NCBI RefSeq assembly: GCF_006516965.1
Contig: NZ_VHLH01000021.1
Coordinates: forward strand, 1 to 64,000
Source of the DNA: Pararhizobium mangrovi
GTDB taxonomy: Bacteria > Pseudomonadota > Alphaproteobacteria > Rhizobiales > Rhizobiaceae
Length of the DNA: 64,000 nt
Reading direction: 5' to 3'
In this document: piece by piece, positions 8,469 through 19,016 of the stretch
How positions within the stretch are numbered: position 1 is the first letter of the stretch
Layout: each line of letters starts with the position of its first letter
Program-made: the position numbers and the translations under genes
The notes under the pieces: model-generated
What the model was told of the DNA's origin: nothing
Databases searched by the model: none
What the model saw: only the letters and a program-made list of their open reading frames with translations

Positions 8469-9926
8469 ATGGCACAGGAAAAGAAGACGACGAAGGCGAG
8501 GGCGGAAGGGTCGGACGGCAAGAGCGGCAAGAAGGCGGCAGCCGACAAGTCGACGCCGCCGCCGGTGAGCAAGATGGGCGACCGGGTGGAGGCCTATGCT
8601 CGCCTCGCCACGCAGTTTCGCACCGAAGCGGCCGTCATGCTGCCGAAGACGCTGACCGGCCAGGGACGCCGGGAACACGTGCGCGCATGCATTCTCGAAG
8701 ACCATGCCGACCGCATCGACACGCATGCCGAGGGCACGACCGCCAAGTTCGATAAGCTCGCCAAGTCGCTGTTTTCCTTTTTCCGCGGAACGGCACTGCT
8801 CTTCTATCGCGACATGGCGGGCAGCGACGCGCGCATGCCCACCGTGCTGCTTCTCGGCGACGTGCATCCGGAAAATTTCGGCGTGATGCCGAACCGGGAC
8901 AACGTGCCGATCTTCTCGGTCAACGATTTCGACGAGGTGAGCTACGGTCCGTTCAGCTGGGACATCAAGCGCGGCGCGGTCGGCTTCATGATCGCGGCAA
9001 AGGAGGAAGGCGGTTTCAAGAAGAAGAAGCGCCGCAAGATCGCCAAGCATTTCGTGAGCGGCTACATTGCCGGCATGACGCGCTATGCGCAGCAATCCGA
9101 CGAGATCGACGACGTCTATCGGCTCGACAACAGTCCGAAGATCATCTCCTCCCTCATCAAGAGCGCGATGAAAGATCGCTCGAAGTGGCTCGACAAGCGC
9201 TACGCCAACGAGACGCGCGAAGGCTTTCGCGTCAGCGACGAACTGACGCCGATCTCGAGCCGGCGCGACGAGTTTCAGAAGCTGATCGAGGAGCTGGTCG
9301 CGAAGAAGGGCATCGAGACCGGCGGACGCTTCGGTGATTTGCGGGTGAAGGACGTGGCAATCCGGCACGGGCAGGGCACGGCTTCGCTCGGGCTTTCGCG
9401 CTACTACGTGCTGATCGAGGGAGCGCTCGGCGACGGTACCGACGATGCGATCATCGAGTTCAAACGCGCCCGCCGCAGCGCGCTTTATGGCCTCGTGCCC
9501 GACAACGGGTTCGGTACGGAGGGCCGCGGTGAACGCATTGCGCATGGTCAAGCCGTCCACCTGACGGACGGCGACCAGTTCTACGGCAATGTCGATATCG
9601 ACGGCATGAGCTTCATGACCCGCGAGCGTGCTCCGTTCCGCGACGACATCGACCTCGACGACCTTTCCTACGACGAGTTCAAGAACTACGCCGAAGCCTG
9701 CGGCCGCGCGCTCGCCCAGGCGCACGCGCGCTCCGACGAGGCCGGCCGGATCGACTACGACATCGAGCCGAGCATTCTCGACGCCATGACCCCGCGCGGC
9801 CTCTTCATCGACGACATGGTCCGGTTCGCCGAGGAAACGAGCGACCGGCTGGAACGCGACCACGAATCTTTCCGGCGCGACCACAAGCTCGGGGCCTTCG
9901 AGACCGTGCAGCAGGATTACCGCTGA
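8469..9926 (+). CDS. DUF2252 family protein
   Basis: A 485-residue protein of the DUF2252 family, which has a protein-kinase-like (aminoglycoside phosphotransferase-like) core. The signature LLLGDVHPENFGVMP near residue 135 resembles the kinase catalytic-loop HxDxxxxN pattern, and FSVNDFDEVSYGPFSWDIKR near residue 155 resembles the metal-binding DFG-like loop. The first 30 residues are Lys/Ala-rich and probably disordered. No biochemical role is established that I can state. It is monocistronic and ends in a strong terminator shared with katA. Confidence 0.8.
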   Translation: MAQEKKTTKARAEGSDGKSGKKAAADKSTPPPVSKMGDRVEAYARLATQFRTEAAVMLPKTLTGQGRREHVRACILEDHADRIDTHAEGTTAKFDKLAKSLFSFFRGTALLFYRDMAGSDARMPTVLLLGDVHPENFGVMPNRDNVPIFSVNDFDEVSYGPFSWDIKRGAVGFMIAAKEEGGFKKKKRRKIAKHFVSGYIAGMTRYAQQSDEIDDVYRLDNSPKIISSLIKSAMKDRSKWLDKRYANETREGFRVSDELTPISSRRDEFQKLIEELVAKKGIETGGRFGDLRVKDVAIRHGQGTASLGLSRYYVLIEGALGDGTDDAIIEFKRARRSALYGLVPDNGFGTEGRGERIAHGQAVHLTDGDQFYGNVDIDGMSFMTRERAPFRDDIDLDDLSYDEFKNYAEACGRALAQAHARSDEAGRIDYDIEPSILDAMTPRGLFIDDMVRFAEETSDRLERDHESFRRDHKLGAFETVQQDYR

Positions 9927-9959
9927 CGCCGACAGACGGCTATCGATCGCAGCAACGAA

Positions 9960-9993
9960 AAAGGGCCGGCGATCCGCAGATCACCGGCCCTTT
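9960..9993. terminator. Bidirectional terminator between DUF2252 gene and katA
   Basis: AAAGGGCCGG (9960-9969) pairs perfectly with CCGGCCCTTT (9984-9993), and inside it GAT pairs with ATC around a CCGCAG loop. A and T tracts flank it on both sides. It lies between two convergent genes, so it can serve both. Confidence 0.85.
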
Positions 9994-10046
9994 CCTCATC
10001 TCGGCGTATGGGAACCGGCCGCCGGCCGATCCCCGTCATGTGCTTG

Positions 10047-11564
10047 CTATTCGGCCGCTTCCTGCGGTGTCGATTCGGAAACCGGCTGCGCGTTGGGCTT
10101 GTAGCCGCCCTCCGCCTTCACCTTTTCCCAAGCCCGACGCACGCCCGCCTCGTAGTCGGGATGCACCTTCTTGAACTCGGAGAGCTGACGCTCGCAGATC
10201 TCTTCCGGCACGCCCGGCCAGGTGCCGGCGACGTTCGCGAACAGGCGCTCCTTTTCGTCATCCTCGAGAACCTTCTCGAAGAGCGTACGAACCTGGCTGT
10301 AGTCGTCGTGGCCGTTGCGGTGATCGTAGCGATCGGCATTGCCGTCGATCTTGAGCGGCGGCTCCTTCTGGCCCGGATTGTCGGTCGGTCCGTCGAAGGA
10401 ATTCGGCTCGTAATAGGCGTTCGGCGTACCGGTGGCGACACCGCCATAGACGTTCATCTCGCCGTCCATGTGGTAGTGATGGACCGGGCACTTCGGCCGG
10501 TTGACCGGGATCTGCTCGTAATGCGTGCCGAGGCGATAGCGGTGCGCGTCGGCATAGGAGAAGATGCGGGCCTGCAGCATCTTGTCCGGCGACCAGGAGA
10601 TGCCCGGAACGACGTTCGATGGCGAGAACGCGGCGTTCTCGACCTCGGCGAAGTAGTTCTCCGGGTTCCGGTTCAGCTCCATGGTGCCGACGTCGATCGG
10701 CGGGAACTGGTCGTGCGGCCAGACCTTCGTCAGGTCGAACGGGTTGAAGTCGCACTTCTCCGCCTCTTCCTCGGCCATGACCTGGATCTGGAACTTCCAG
10801 CGCGGGAATTCGCCGCCGTCGATCGCGTTGAAGAGCGCTTCCTGGTAGCTTTCGCGCGTCTTGCCGACGAGTTCCTCGGCCTCGGCGTTGGTATGATGCT
10901 TGTGACCCTGTTGCGTCTTGAAGTGGAACTTGACCCAGTAGCGCTCGCCGGCGTCGTTCCACAGCGAGAAGGTGTGCGAGCTGTAGCCGTTCATGTGCAT
11001 CGGCGAGATCGGCAGGCCGCGATCCGACATCAGGATCGTCACCTGATGCAGGCTCTCCGGCGAAAGCGACCAGAAGTCCCACATCGCCGTCGGCGAACGC
11101 ATGTGCGTCTTGGGATGGCGCTTCTGCGTGTGGATGAAGTCCGGGAACTTGTACGGGTCACGCACGAAGAAGACCGGCGTGTTGTTGCCGACCATGTCCC
11201 AGTTGCCTTCCTCGGTGTAGAACTTCAAGGAGAAGCCGCGCACGTCGCGCTCGGCATCGGCGGCACCCGCCTCGCCGGCCACCGTGGAGAAGCGGGCGAG
11301 CATCGGCGTCTCGGCGCCGGGCTGCAGGCACTTCGCCTTGGTGTACTTGGAAATGTCGCCCGTGATCTTGAGCGTGCCGTGCGCGCCCCAGCCCTTGGCG
11401 TGGACCGTACGCTCGGGAATGCGCTCGCGGTTCTGGTGCGCCAGCTTCTCGATGAGCTGGTAGTCCTGAAGCAGGAGCGGACCGCGCTCGCCGGCGGACA
11501 GCGAATCCTGGTTCGAGACCCAGGGCGCACCGGCGGATGTGGTGAGTTTCGGTTTATCGGCCAT
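10047..11564 (-). CDS. katA: Monofunctional heme catalase
   Basis: A 505-residue small-subunit (clade 3 type) catalase that dismutates hydrogen peroxide. The active-site His55 ([10 protein letters not shown]) and Asn128 ([13 protein letters not shown]) are present, and the proximal heme segment [14 protein letters not shown] carries the expected Arg and Tyr. A near-perfect ribosome site GGAGGTGAT precedes the ATG. It is divergent from oxyR with a 121-base intergenic region holding an OxyR-type dyad, so peroxide induction through OxyR is very likely. It ends at a strong terminator shared with the DUF2252 gene. Confidence 0.95.
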   Translation of the reverse strand: MADKPKLTTSAGAPWVSNQDSLSAGERGPLLLQDYQLIEKLAHQNRERIPERTVHAKGWGAHGTLKITGDISKYTKAKCLQPGAETPMLARFSTVAGEAGAADAERDVRGFSLKFYTEEGNWDMVGNNTPVFFVRDPYKFPDFIHTQKRHPKTHMRSPTAMWDFWSLSPESLHQVTILMSDRGLPISPMHMNGYSSHTFSLWNDAGERYWVKFHFKTQQGHKHHTNAEAEELVGKTRESYQEALFNAIDGGEFPRWKFQIQVMAEEEAEKCDFNPFDLTKVWPHDQFPPIDVGTMELNRNPENYFAEVENAAFSPSNVVPGISWSPDKMLQARIFSYADAHRYRLGTHYEQIPVNRPKCPVHHYHMDGEMNVYGGVATGTPNAYYEPNSFDGPTDNPGQKEPPLKIDGNADRYDHRNGHDDYSQVRTLFEKVLEDDEKERLFANVAGTWPGVPEEICERQLSEFKKVHPDYEAGVRRAWEKVKAEGGYKPNAQPVSESTPQEAAE

Positions 11565-11669
11565 GGGATCACCTCCATGCTTGGTCGAGCGAAAGGGTTT
11601 AGAATTCTTCTAAGACGAGCATATGGCACGCCGGCCGATAGTTTCCAATTGAAAATGTCCGCCCTTATG

Positions 11670-11684
11670 ATAGCAATTTCCTAT
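11670..11684. promoter_or_regulatory. OxyR-type operator in katA-oxyR intergenic region
   Basis: ATAG-N7-CTAT (11670-11684) lies inside the larger perfect dyad TGATAG...CTATCA and ends one base before the oxyR start codon. This is exactly the OxyR half-site consensus. A weaker ATAG half-site occurs at 11638-11641, 32 bases (three helical turns) away. Position over the oxyR start suggests autoregulation; the upstream half-site is placed to act on katA. Functional meaning is inferred. Confidence 0.7.
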
Positions 11685-11685
11685 C

Positions 11686-12612
11686 ATGCTCACGCTCCGG
11701 CAAATGCGCTATTTCGATGCGCTGGCGACCACCTTGAATTTTCGCAGGGCTGCGGAAGCGGTTCATGTGAGTCAACCCGCCCTTTCGGCGCAGATCCACG
11801 AGCTTGAACGTCATTTCGGTGCCAAGCTCGTTTCCCGCAGCCGCGGCGCGAGCGAACTGACGGCCGAAGGCGCGCGCGTCCTGCCGCGCATTCGCGCGAT
11901 CCTCGGCGAAATCGACGCCCTCGAGGCGAGCGTCGGCCCGTCCGCGGCACACGACCGGACGGTGCGCCTCGGCATGATCCCGACGGTAGCGCCCTATCTC
12001 GTCGCGACCCTTCTGCCCCGGTTGCGCGGGGATGAAGGCGCTGCGGCCGTCGAACTCAAGGAAAGCGTGACGGCGAACCTGCTCACCGACCTTCGCGGCG
12101 GCCGGCTCGATGCGGCGATCGTCGCCTTGCCGATCGAGGATGCGAGCATTGCCGTTCGACCCCTCGTGGAAGACCGCTTCGTGCTCGCAGGTGCTGCGAA
12201 CCTGCGGGCCGGTCTCGCCCCGCCGGTCCGACAGGAAGCGATCGACCCCGGTGAACTCCTGCTTCTCGAAGAAGGCCACTGCCTGCGCGACCAGGCGCTT
12301 TCGGTCTGCTCGCTTGCCGACGACCGCCGCCTCGTCGGCTACGGCGCGACCTCAATGTCGACCCTCGTGCAGATGGTTGCGCATGGCATGGGGCTGACGC
12401 TCCTGCCGGAAATCGCGGTCGCGGCCGAAGGATCCCGGCACGCGCTCGCCATGGTGCGCTTCGCCGATCCGCAGCCGGCGCGCACGCTGGCGCTCGCCTG
12501 GCGGCGGGGCTCGCATGGCGGCCCGTTCGAGGCGCTGGCCGAAACGATCGCCGAAAGCGCGCGAAGCGTGATCGCCGACGGCGCGGAATGGATCAGGCCG
12601 CAAGAAGCCTGA
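11686..12612 (+). CDS. oxyR: Hydrogen peroxide sensor regulator OxyR
   Basis: A 308-residue LysR-type regulator. The helix-turn-helix is at residues 3-60 (NFRRAAEAVHVSQPALSAQI). The redox cysteines are at C199 and C208 in GHCLRDQALSVC, the same numbers and spacing as in E. coli OxyR, so it should form the peroxide-induced disulfide. It is divergent from katA, its usual target. Its 3' end overlaps the 3' end of the convergent MAPEG gene by 20 bases. Confidence 0.95.
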   Translation: MLTLRQMRYFDALATTLNFRRAAEAVHVSQPALSAQIHELERHFGAKLVSRSRGASELTAEGARVLPRIRAILGEIDALEASVGPSAAHDRTVRLGMIPTVAPYLVATLLPRLRGDEGAAAVELKESVTANLLTDLRGGRLDAAIVALPIEDASIAVRPLVEDRFVLAGAANLRAGLAPPVRQEAIDPGELLLLEEGHCLRDQALSVCSLADDRRLVGYGATSMSTLVQMVAHGMGLTLLPEIAVAAEGSRHALAMVRFADPQPARTLALAWRRGSHGGPFEALAETIAESARSVIADGAEWIRPQEA

Positions 12613-13012
12613 GTGCGAGCCATATCCACATGGCACCGACGACGAAAAAGCCGAAGATGAAGACCGGGCGACGAATGCGAAGATCGTTCGACGTCACGTG
12701 CACATAGGCGTGCACGACGCGCGAAGCGACGAAAACCCACGCGAGCACGACCGCCACGAGCCCCGCACCATGGGTGATGTAGAGGCTCAAGCAGACGACG
12801 TAAAAGAGGACCGGCAGCTCGAACTGGTTCGAGAGGTTGCGGATCGCGGTCGCACTCGAGGCAGGCTCGACATTCGGGACGAGATAGTCCTTCGCCTGCG
12901 TCTCGCCGTTGCGGATCGCGGCCATACGCCGGTTCGAGCCGATCAGATAGATCACGTAGATCAGCGCCGTCTGGGCGATCATCGGCCAGAAGGTCATCGT
13001 CGTCGCGCTCAT
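12593..13012 (-). CDS. MAPEG family membrane protein
   Basis: A 139-residue integral membrane protein with four predicted helices, of the MAPEG superfamily (membrane-associated proteins in eicosanoid and glutathione metabolism). The helix 1-2 motif (SNRRMAAIRNGE, then VEPASSATAIRNLSNQFELPVLFY) is characteristic, with RNLSNQFELP matching the conserved glutathione-site loop. I start it at ATG 13012 (MSATTMTF), as longer frames add only unlikely residues. It lies 84 bases downstream of guaB on the same strand and overlaps the oxyR end tail to tail. Enzymatic activity is unproven for most bacterial members. Confidence 0.85.
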   Translation of the reverse strand: MSATTMTFWPMIAQTALIYVIYLIGSNRRMAAIRNGETQAKDYLVPNVEPASSATAIRNLSNQFELPVLFYVVCLSLYITHGAGLVAVVLAWVFVASRVVHAYVHVTSNDLRIRRPVFIFGFFVVGAMWIWLALRLLAA

Positions 13013-13096
13013 GGCGGCGTCATCCCCGATGCCTGTCGTCGAAAGCGCCGCCCCGGCATTTACGGGGCGGCGGTGCAAACCGGACGGCCAGGGGCG

Positions 13097-14584
<1,488 letters not shown>

Positions 14585-14710
14585 GGCCAACCCTTTTCCA
14601 CAAAACGGTAAAGACGTGCCTCGGACGCAAGCGCCCGGGGTTGGCACGGGCTGGTACCACGCCTCTTCGAGAAAGGAAACGGGCGCAGCGCCGATGGGTG
14701 CCACGCCCCA

Positions 14711-14813
14711 GAGCATTTCCAGCCAAAGCGGGATCGCTTTGGCGTCGGATAATGCGACAAAGCAAAGAGCTGGGGCATTTCCGGTGAACCAGAACTCACC
14801 GGAAATCCTCTAG
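14711..14813. repeat. REP-like mosaic palindromic repeat
   Basis: This gap between guaB and the next gene holds nested palindromes: CCAAAGCG GGAT CGCTTTGG (14723-14742), bracketed by GCATT (14713) and AATGC (14751), then TTTCCGGTGA (14778-14787) paired with TCACCGGAAA (14796-14805). The GAGCATTTCC and AAAGAGC blocks resemble the dispersed intergenic mosaic repeats common in rhizobia. Only one copy is in this window, so its repeat status rests on resemblance. Confidence 0.55.
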
Positions 14814-14863
14814 CCGTCGTCACCAGAAATCTTCGAAGGCCCCGAGGCGATCCGCCGAATGGT

Positions 14864-15835
14864 TCAGCCGGCGAGCTGGTAGGTTTCAGGCACGAAGTAG
14901 TAGCCCTCGTCGCGCTTTTCGGCATAGCCGAGCGAGGGGAACGGCATGTGGTAGCCGAGGAACGGCACCCGTTCCTTGGCGATCATGTCGAAGACGCGCT
15001 TGCGCGTCGCCGTCGCCTGCCCGTGATCCATGTCGTAGGCGACCAGCCATTCCGGCCGCTGCAGCGAAAAGACGAAATGGTTCGCCGTATCACCCGTCAT
15101 GACCAGGCTGCGATCGCCCGATTCGATGCGGAAGATCATGTGGCCGGGCGTGTGCCCGAAGGCGTTCATGGCCCTGACGCCGCTTGCCACCGTATCGCCG
15201 TCGCCGACATAGGAGAACTTGTCCTTCAGTGGCACGACGAGCTCCTCCACCATCTGGTGGTTGCCTTCCGCCTTCGTGCCCTTCAGCGCGTCGTCGGTCC
15301 AGAAATCGTATTCCTTGCGGCTGCTGACGTAGCGCGCATTGGCGAAGGTCGGGGCACCGTCTTCCATCAGCCCGCCGATGTGGTCGCCGTGGAAATGGGT
15401 AAGCACGACCATCGAGACATCTTCCGGCTTGTAGCCCGACGCCTTCAGCGCTGCGAGCATTCTGCCCGTGCCGTTCTCGCGTCCGCGCGCTCCGTTTCCG
15501 GTATCGAAGAGAATGAGTTCCTCGCCGGTATTCAGAAGCGCCGGCGCATAGCTCGAGCGCATGCTGTCGGCCGGCAGGAAATTCGCCCGTGCCAGATCGG
15601 CGATCGTCTTCTTGTCCTGCTCGGTGCCGAAGATCGAACCCGGATCGGAAGCCGTGCGATGTCCGTCCGAAAGCGCCGTGAGCTCGAACTCGCCGATGTG
15701 GAACCGGCGAAAGTCGGCCGATCGGTCGGGCTGCATCGCGGGCGCCGCAGCGCGTGCGGGCACGATCGCGGGCATGGCAAGCGCACCCACCGTGGTTCCG
15801 GCGATGGCGAAGAGGCTGCGTCTCGAAACGGGCAT
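14864..15835 (-). CDS. Secreted metallo-beta-lactamase-fold hydrolase
   Basis: A 323-residue exported protein. MPVSRRSLFAIAGTT followed by a hydrophobic stretch and ARAAA is a Tat-type signal. The MBL metal motif is THFHGDHIGG near residue 140, with further ligands in GHTPGHM and TGDTANH. This architecture fits periplasmic lactonase- or quorum-quenching-like MBL proteins, but the substrate is unknown. GGAG lies upstream of ATG 15835. It is monocistronic, between guaB and rlmE, all leftward. Confidence 0.85.
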   Translation of the reverse strand: MPVSRRSLFAIAGTTVGALAMPAIVPARAAAPAMQPDRSADFRRFHIGEFELTALSDGHRTASDPGSIFGTEQDKKTIADLARANFLPADSMRSSYAPALLNTGEELILFDTGNGARGRENGTGRMLAALKASGYKPEDVSMVVLTHFHGDHIGGLMEDGAPTFANARYVSSRKEYDFWTDDALKGTKAEGNHQMVEELVVPLKDKFSYVGDGDTVASGVRAMNAFGHTPGHMIFRIESGDRSLVMTGDTANHFVFSLQRPEWLVAYDMDHGQATATRKRVFDMIAKERVPFLGYHMPFPSLGYAEKRDEGYYFVPETYQLAG

Positions 15836-15987
15836 GAAGGCGTCTCCCTGTTCGACTTCGAATGAGCATGCGCTTCGACAGGTGGGGTCGTTTGTGGACC
15901 GGACAATTCGCCGCAGCCGAAATGACACGAATGTGATCGCGGGACGTGCGCGTCACGGTCGCGTCTATGGCCGGCGGCGAACGCCCT

Positions 15988-16701
15988 TCAGGACGTCTCC
16001 CGCTCGAGCGCGTCGCGGCCGCGGAAATCCTTGGCGAGCACGTACATCTCGACCGATTCCGACCGCGAAGCCGGCGGTTTGACGTGCACCACGGATCGAA
16101 AGCAGCGCTTGAGCAGCATGAGGAGATCCCGTTCCGCCCCGCCCTGAAACGTCTTGGCGAGGAAATGGCCGCCGGGCGTCAGCACCTCGATCGCGAACCA
16201 TGCTGCCGTCTCGCAGAGGAAGGCGGTGCGCAAATGGTCGGTCTGGCGGTGGCCGGTCGTCGGGGCGGCAAGGTCGGAGATGACGAGGTCCGGCGCGCCC
16301 CCGCACGCTTCGAGGAGTGCCGCCGGCGCGGTCTCGTCCAGAAAATCCATCTGGAGGACGACGACGCCCGCCAACGGGTTCATCTCGAGGAAGTCGATGG
16401 CCGCGACGCGCGGCGCTTCGTCGGTGGAACCGGTCACGTCCGCTGCGATCTGCGACCAGCTTCCGGGCGCCGCACCCAGATCGACGATACGCCGGGCCCC
16501 CTTCAGGATGTCATGCCGTTCGTCGATCTCCAGAAGCTTGTAGGCCGCGCGCGAGCGATAGCCGTCCGCTTGGGCCCGCTGAACGTAGGGATCGTTGATA
16601 TGGCGATGAAGCCAGTGACGCGAGGAAGCCTTGCGCCGGCCCTTGCGCACCTTCTGGCCGAGCTTGCGGCCGCTTGCGGAGGACCCCGTCGGTCGGGCCA
16701 T
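15988..16701 (-). CDS. rlmE: 23S rRNA 2'-O-methyltransferase RlmE
   Basis: A 237-residue methyltransferase for Um2552 of 23S rRNA (FtsJ/RrmJ). The SAM site [12 protein letters not shown] is at residues 73-84 and the K-D-K-E catalytic tetrad fits K55, D143, K183 and E218. The N-terminal 30 residues are basic ([16 protein letters not shown]), as usual in alphaproteobacterial RlmE, and likely bind rRNA. Its ATG at 16701 overlaps the ppx stop (TGATG), implying translational coupling. Confidence 0.94.
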   Translation of the reverse strand: MARPTGSSASGRKLGQKVRKGRRKASSRHWLHRHINDPYVQRAQADGYRSRAAYKLLEIDERHDILKGARRIVDLGAAPGSWSQIAADVTGSTDEAPRVAAIDFLEMNPLAGVVVLQMDFLDETAPAALLEACGGAPDLVISDLAAPTTGHRQTDHLRTAFLCETAAWFAIEVLTPGGHFLAKTFQGGAERDLLMLLKRCFRSVVHVKPPASRSESVEMYVLAKDFRGRDALERETS

Positions 16702-18326
16702 CAGTTCCCGCCGCGGCGCGCGCCGCCCCTTCTGCCGCCGCGCCGTCCACGTCGCCATACGCCGTCCGCCGCCATCATTTCCGTCAGCAACCCTTCACGC
16801 AGACCGCGATCGGCGACGCGCATGCGTTCGGCCGGCCAGCGCCTCCGGATCGCCTCGAGAATGGCGCAGCCGGCAAGCACGAGGTCGGCCCGGTCGGCGC
16901 CGATACACGGATTGGCCGAGCGCTGGTCGAAATCCCACGAAAGCAGCCGCGCGATCATGCAGTCGACGTTCTCGCTCGTCAGCCAGAGTCCGTCGACGCG
17001 GCGACGGTCGTAGCGCGGAAGGTCGAGATGCACGCCCGCAAGCGTCGTCACCGTGCCGGAGGTGCCGAGCAGATGGAACCCGCCATCGTCGTCTTCGGCG
17101 CCCGGACACTCGAAACCGGCCAGCATGCCGGCGACGTCGGCAACCATCGCCTCGAAGATCTCGGGCGTCACCTCGCGCCCGCCGTGGCGCTCGGAAAGCG
17201 TCACGACGCCGACCGGCAGCGACGTCCAGGCGTGGATATGCCGCGCGAGGCGGCCGGGCCGTTCGCTCGCCGGACGGATGAGCGCGATCTCCGAAGAACC
17301 GCCGCCGATGTCGAAGAGGACGACCGAACGCGTGTCCGGCTCGACCAGCGATGAACATCCCGAAACGGCAAGCCGCGCTTCCGTTTCCCGGTCGACGACC
17401 TCGAGCGCGAGGCCTGCCTCCGCTTCGACGCGCGCCAGGAATTCCGGCCCGTTGACCGCCGAGCGGCACGCTTCCGTTGCGATCAGGCGCTGGCTGCGGA
17501 TCGAGCGCGAGGCGATGCGCCCGGCGCACACCTTCAACGCCTCGACGGCACGGTCCATCGCGCATTCCGAAAGCCGACCGCTGCCGATCAGGCCTTCGCC
17601 GAGCCTGACGATGCGCGAGAAGGAATCGACGACGCGGAACTGCCCGGGCCGCGTCGGCTGCGCAACGAGCAGGCGGCAATTGTTCGTGCCGAGATCGAGC
17701 GCCGCGTAGAGAGGATTGTCGCGATGGCCCCAGGGTCCGCGGCCCCGTTCGCCGGACCTTGCGGCCCGATCCCCGCCCGAACGCTTGGGCGAACCGGCCA
17801 ACGGCACATCGCCCGCGCAGTCCCTTCCGGTGGCCGAGCGCGCGGCTTCGCTTCCAGACGCCCCTTCCTCCGCACAGACCGCCGCTTTGTCTCTGGAGGC
17901 AGCGCGATGCGCAGGCTTCGCGCCCTTCACGCCCGCAAGCGGCCTGCCCTGCGGCTGGCGGCACCCCTTCGCGGAGTTTCGTCCGGCAGCACCGCTGGAT
18001 CCGGCGTTGCAGTCTTCGTCGGACGGGGCCTGCGAGCGATCGTTCGCGCCGGAAGGCTTGCCGCGTGCCCGCGCCCGCCTGGATCGGCGCCGCCGGCGCT
18101 TTCGGTTGTTTGAATGATCTTCGCCGGATGTTTCGGAGGAACCGGAGGCAGGCTCGCCACCCGCCGCGGCGTCCGCATCGGCGCGCGACCGTCCGTCGGC
18201 CATGTTCGCCGACGTACCTTCGCCTTTTTCCGCCTCCATAGGATGGTGCGGTCTTGGCGATGCGGGCGCCATTGCCGGTGGCGCCCCGAATTGTGACGGC
18301 TCCTCACCGCGATCGGGGTTGGTCAC
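16701..18326 (-). CDS. ppx: Exopolyphosphatase/GppA-type phosphatase with long N-terminal extension
   Basis: A 541-residue protein whose Ppx/GppA actin-like phosphatase domain begins near residue 205 ([17 protein letters not shown]) and includes [16 protein letters not shown] and [14 protein letters not shown]. It should hydrolyse polyphosphate or pppGpp. The first 200 residues are low complexity, rich in Ala, Ser, Gly and charge, with a strongly basic tract [16 protein letters not shown] at about 75-90. A shorter start inside the extension cannot be excluded, but the open frame has coding-like continuity to 18326. It is translationally coupled to rlmE. Confidence 0.85.
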   Translation of the reverse strand: MTNPDRGEEPSQFGAPPAMAPASPRPHHPMEAEKGEGTSANMADGRSRADADAAAGGEPASGSSETSGEDHSNNRKRRRRRSRRARARGKPSGANDRSQAPSDEDCNAGSSGAAGRNSAKGCRQPQGRPLAGVKGAKPAHRAASRDKAAVCAEEGASGSEAARSATGRDCAGDVPLAGSPKRSGGDRAARSGERGRGPWGHRDNPLYAALDLGTNNCRLLVAQPTRPGQFRVVDSFSRIVRLGEGLIGSGRLSECAMDRAVEALKVCAGRIASRSIRSQRLIATEACRSAVNGPEFLARVEAEAGLALEVVDRETEARLAVSGCSSLVEPDTRSVVLFDIGGGSSEIALIRPASERPGRLARHIHAWTSLPVGVVTLSERHGGREVTPEIFEAMVADVAGMLAGFECPGAEDDDGGFHLLGTSGTVTTLAGVHLDLPRYDRRRVDGLWLTSENVDCMIARLLSWDFDQRSANPCIGADRADLVLAGCAILEAIRRRWPAERMRVADRGLREGLLTEMMAADGVWRRGRRGGRRGGARRGGN

Positions 18327-18572
18327 TTCGATAGCCCATCAGGCGCCGCGCAAAATCACCGGGAATGCAGCTGGCGCTCTCGATATGTCGTCGCCCGGAC
18401 GGTAGCAGCCACGCCGCCTTTCACCAAATTCTTTTTCCGCGCCCCTTGACCGGGCGCTCCACGCGCCGGGCCGAAAAAACTCTCGATCCCCGATTTGCAT
18501 CCCAACCGCCTTTTGATTATAAGGCCCCCGTCGCCGCCAAACGGCGACCCCGCGGCAACCATGCGCCGCGAT

Positions 18573-18646
18573 TGGGGAATAGGTTAACGGTAGACCCACG
18601 GACTCTGACTCCGTTAGTCCTGGTTCGAATCCAGGTTCCCCAGCCA
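18573..18646 (+). tRNA. tRNA-Gln (CUG anticodon)
   Basis: A 74-base tRNA with CCA encoded. The acceptor stem TGGGGAA pairs with TTCCCCA, starting with U as is typical of glutamine tRNAs, then discriminator G and CCA. The anticodon arm ACGGA-CTCTGAC-TCCGT puts CTG at positions 34-36, reading CAG codons. The T-arm has GTTCGAATC. Structure was folded by eye. Confidence 0.93.
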
Positions 18647-19016
18647 ACTTTCCCGAAAGCTCCTGATTTCGCGCCGTTTCGACCAGTCGATCGTTCGCTG
18701 GTACTGTCTTGCCTCACCGGGCTGGCCCAATCCGGTCAGGGTGCAGCAGGGAAAAGACACGACGGATTTCGATTTGGCGAACGAAGTTCAGGGGGGAAGG
18801 CGTGAGCCACAAGAGTGCTTGGTCCCGTCCCCCGAGTAACTAAGCTGCCTTTTATGCGGATAATTGCTCGCGCAGCGTCTTCTCCGCGCAATCACGGATG
18901 CCGTGCGCGAGCGATCATGTTCAAGACCCCATCGGGGACGAGACCGAAGTTTCGGCGCACCTCGCGGCCGCAGTTATCGTCCGGCTCCGCGCTGTCGGCT
19001 CCGCAACTCGCATGGA
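18647..19016. other. Gap without a recognisable gene
   Basis: 370 bases lie between the tRNA-Gln and the end of the beta-galactosidase gene. The only item I see is a 13-codon frame at 18802-18843 (GTG start, ending TAA) preceded by an unusually strong purine tract AGGGGGGAAGG. It matches no family I know. There is no clear terminator. Confidence 0.4.

Noticed and set aside
18725-18760. Segment CCGGTCAGGGTGCAGCAGG resembling the SRP RNA apical loop
   Set aside because: The invariant GGAAG-type loop and closing stems of 4.5S RNA are missing, so the resemblance is superficial.
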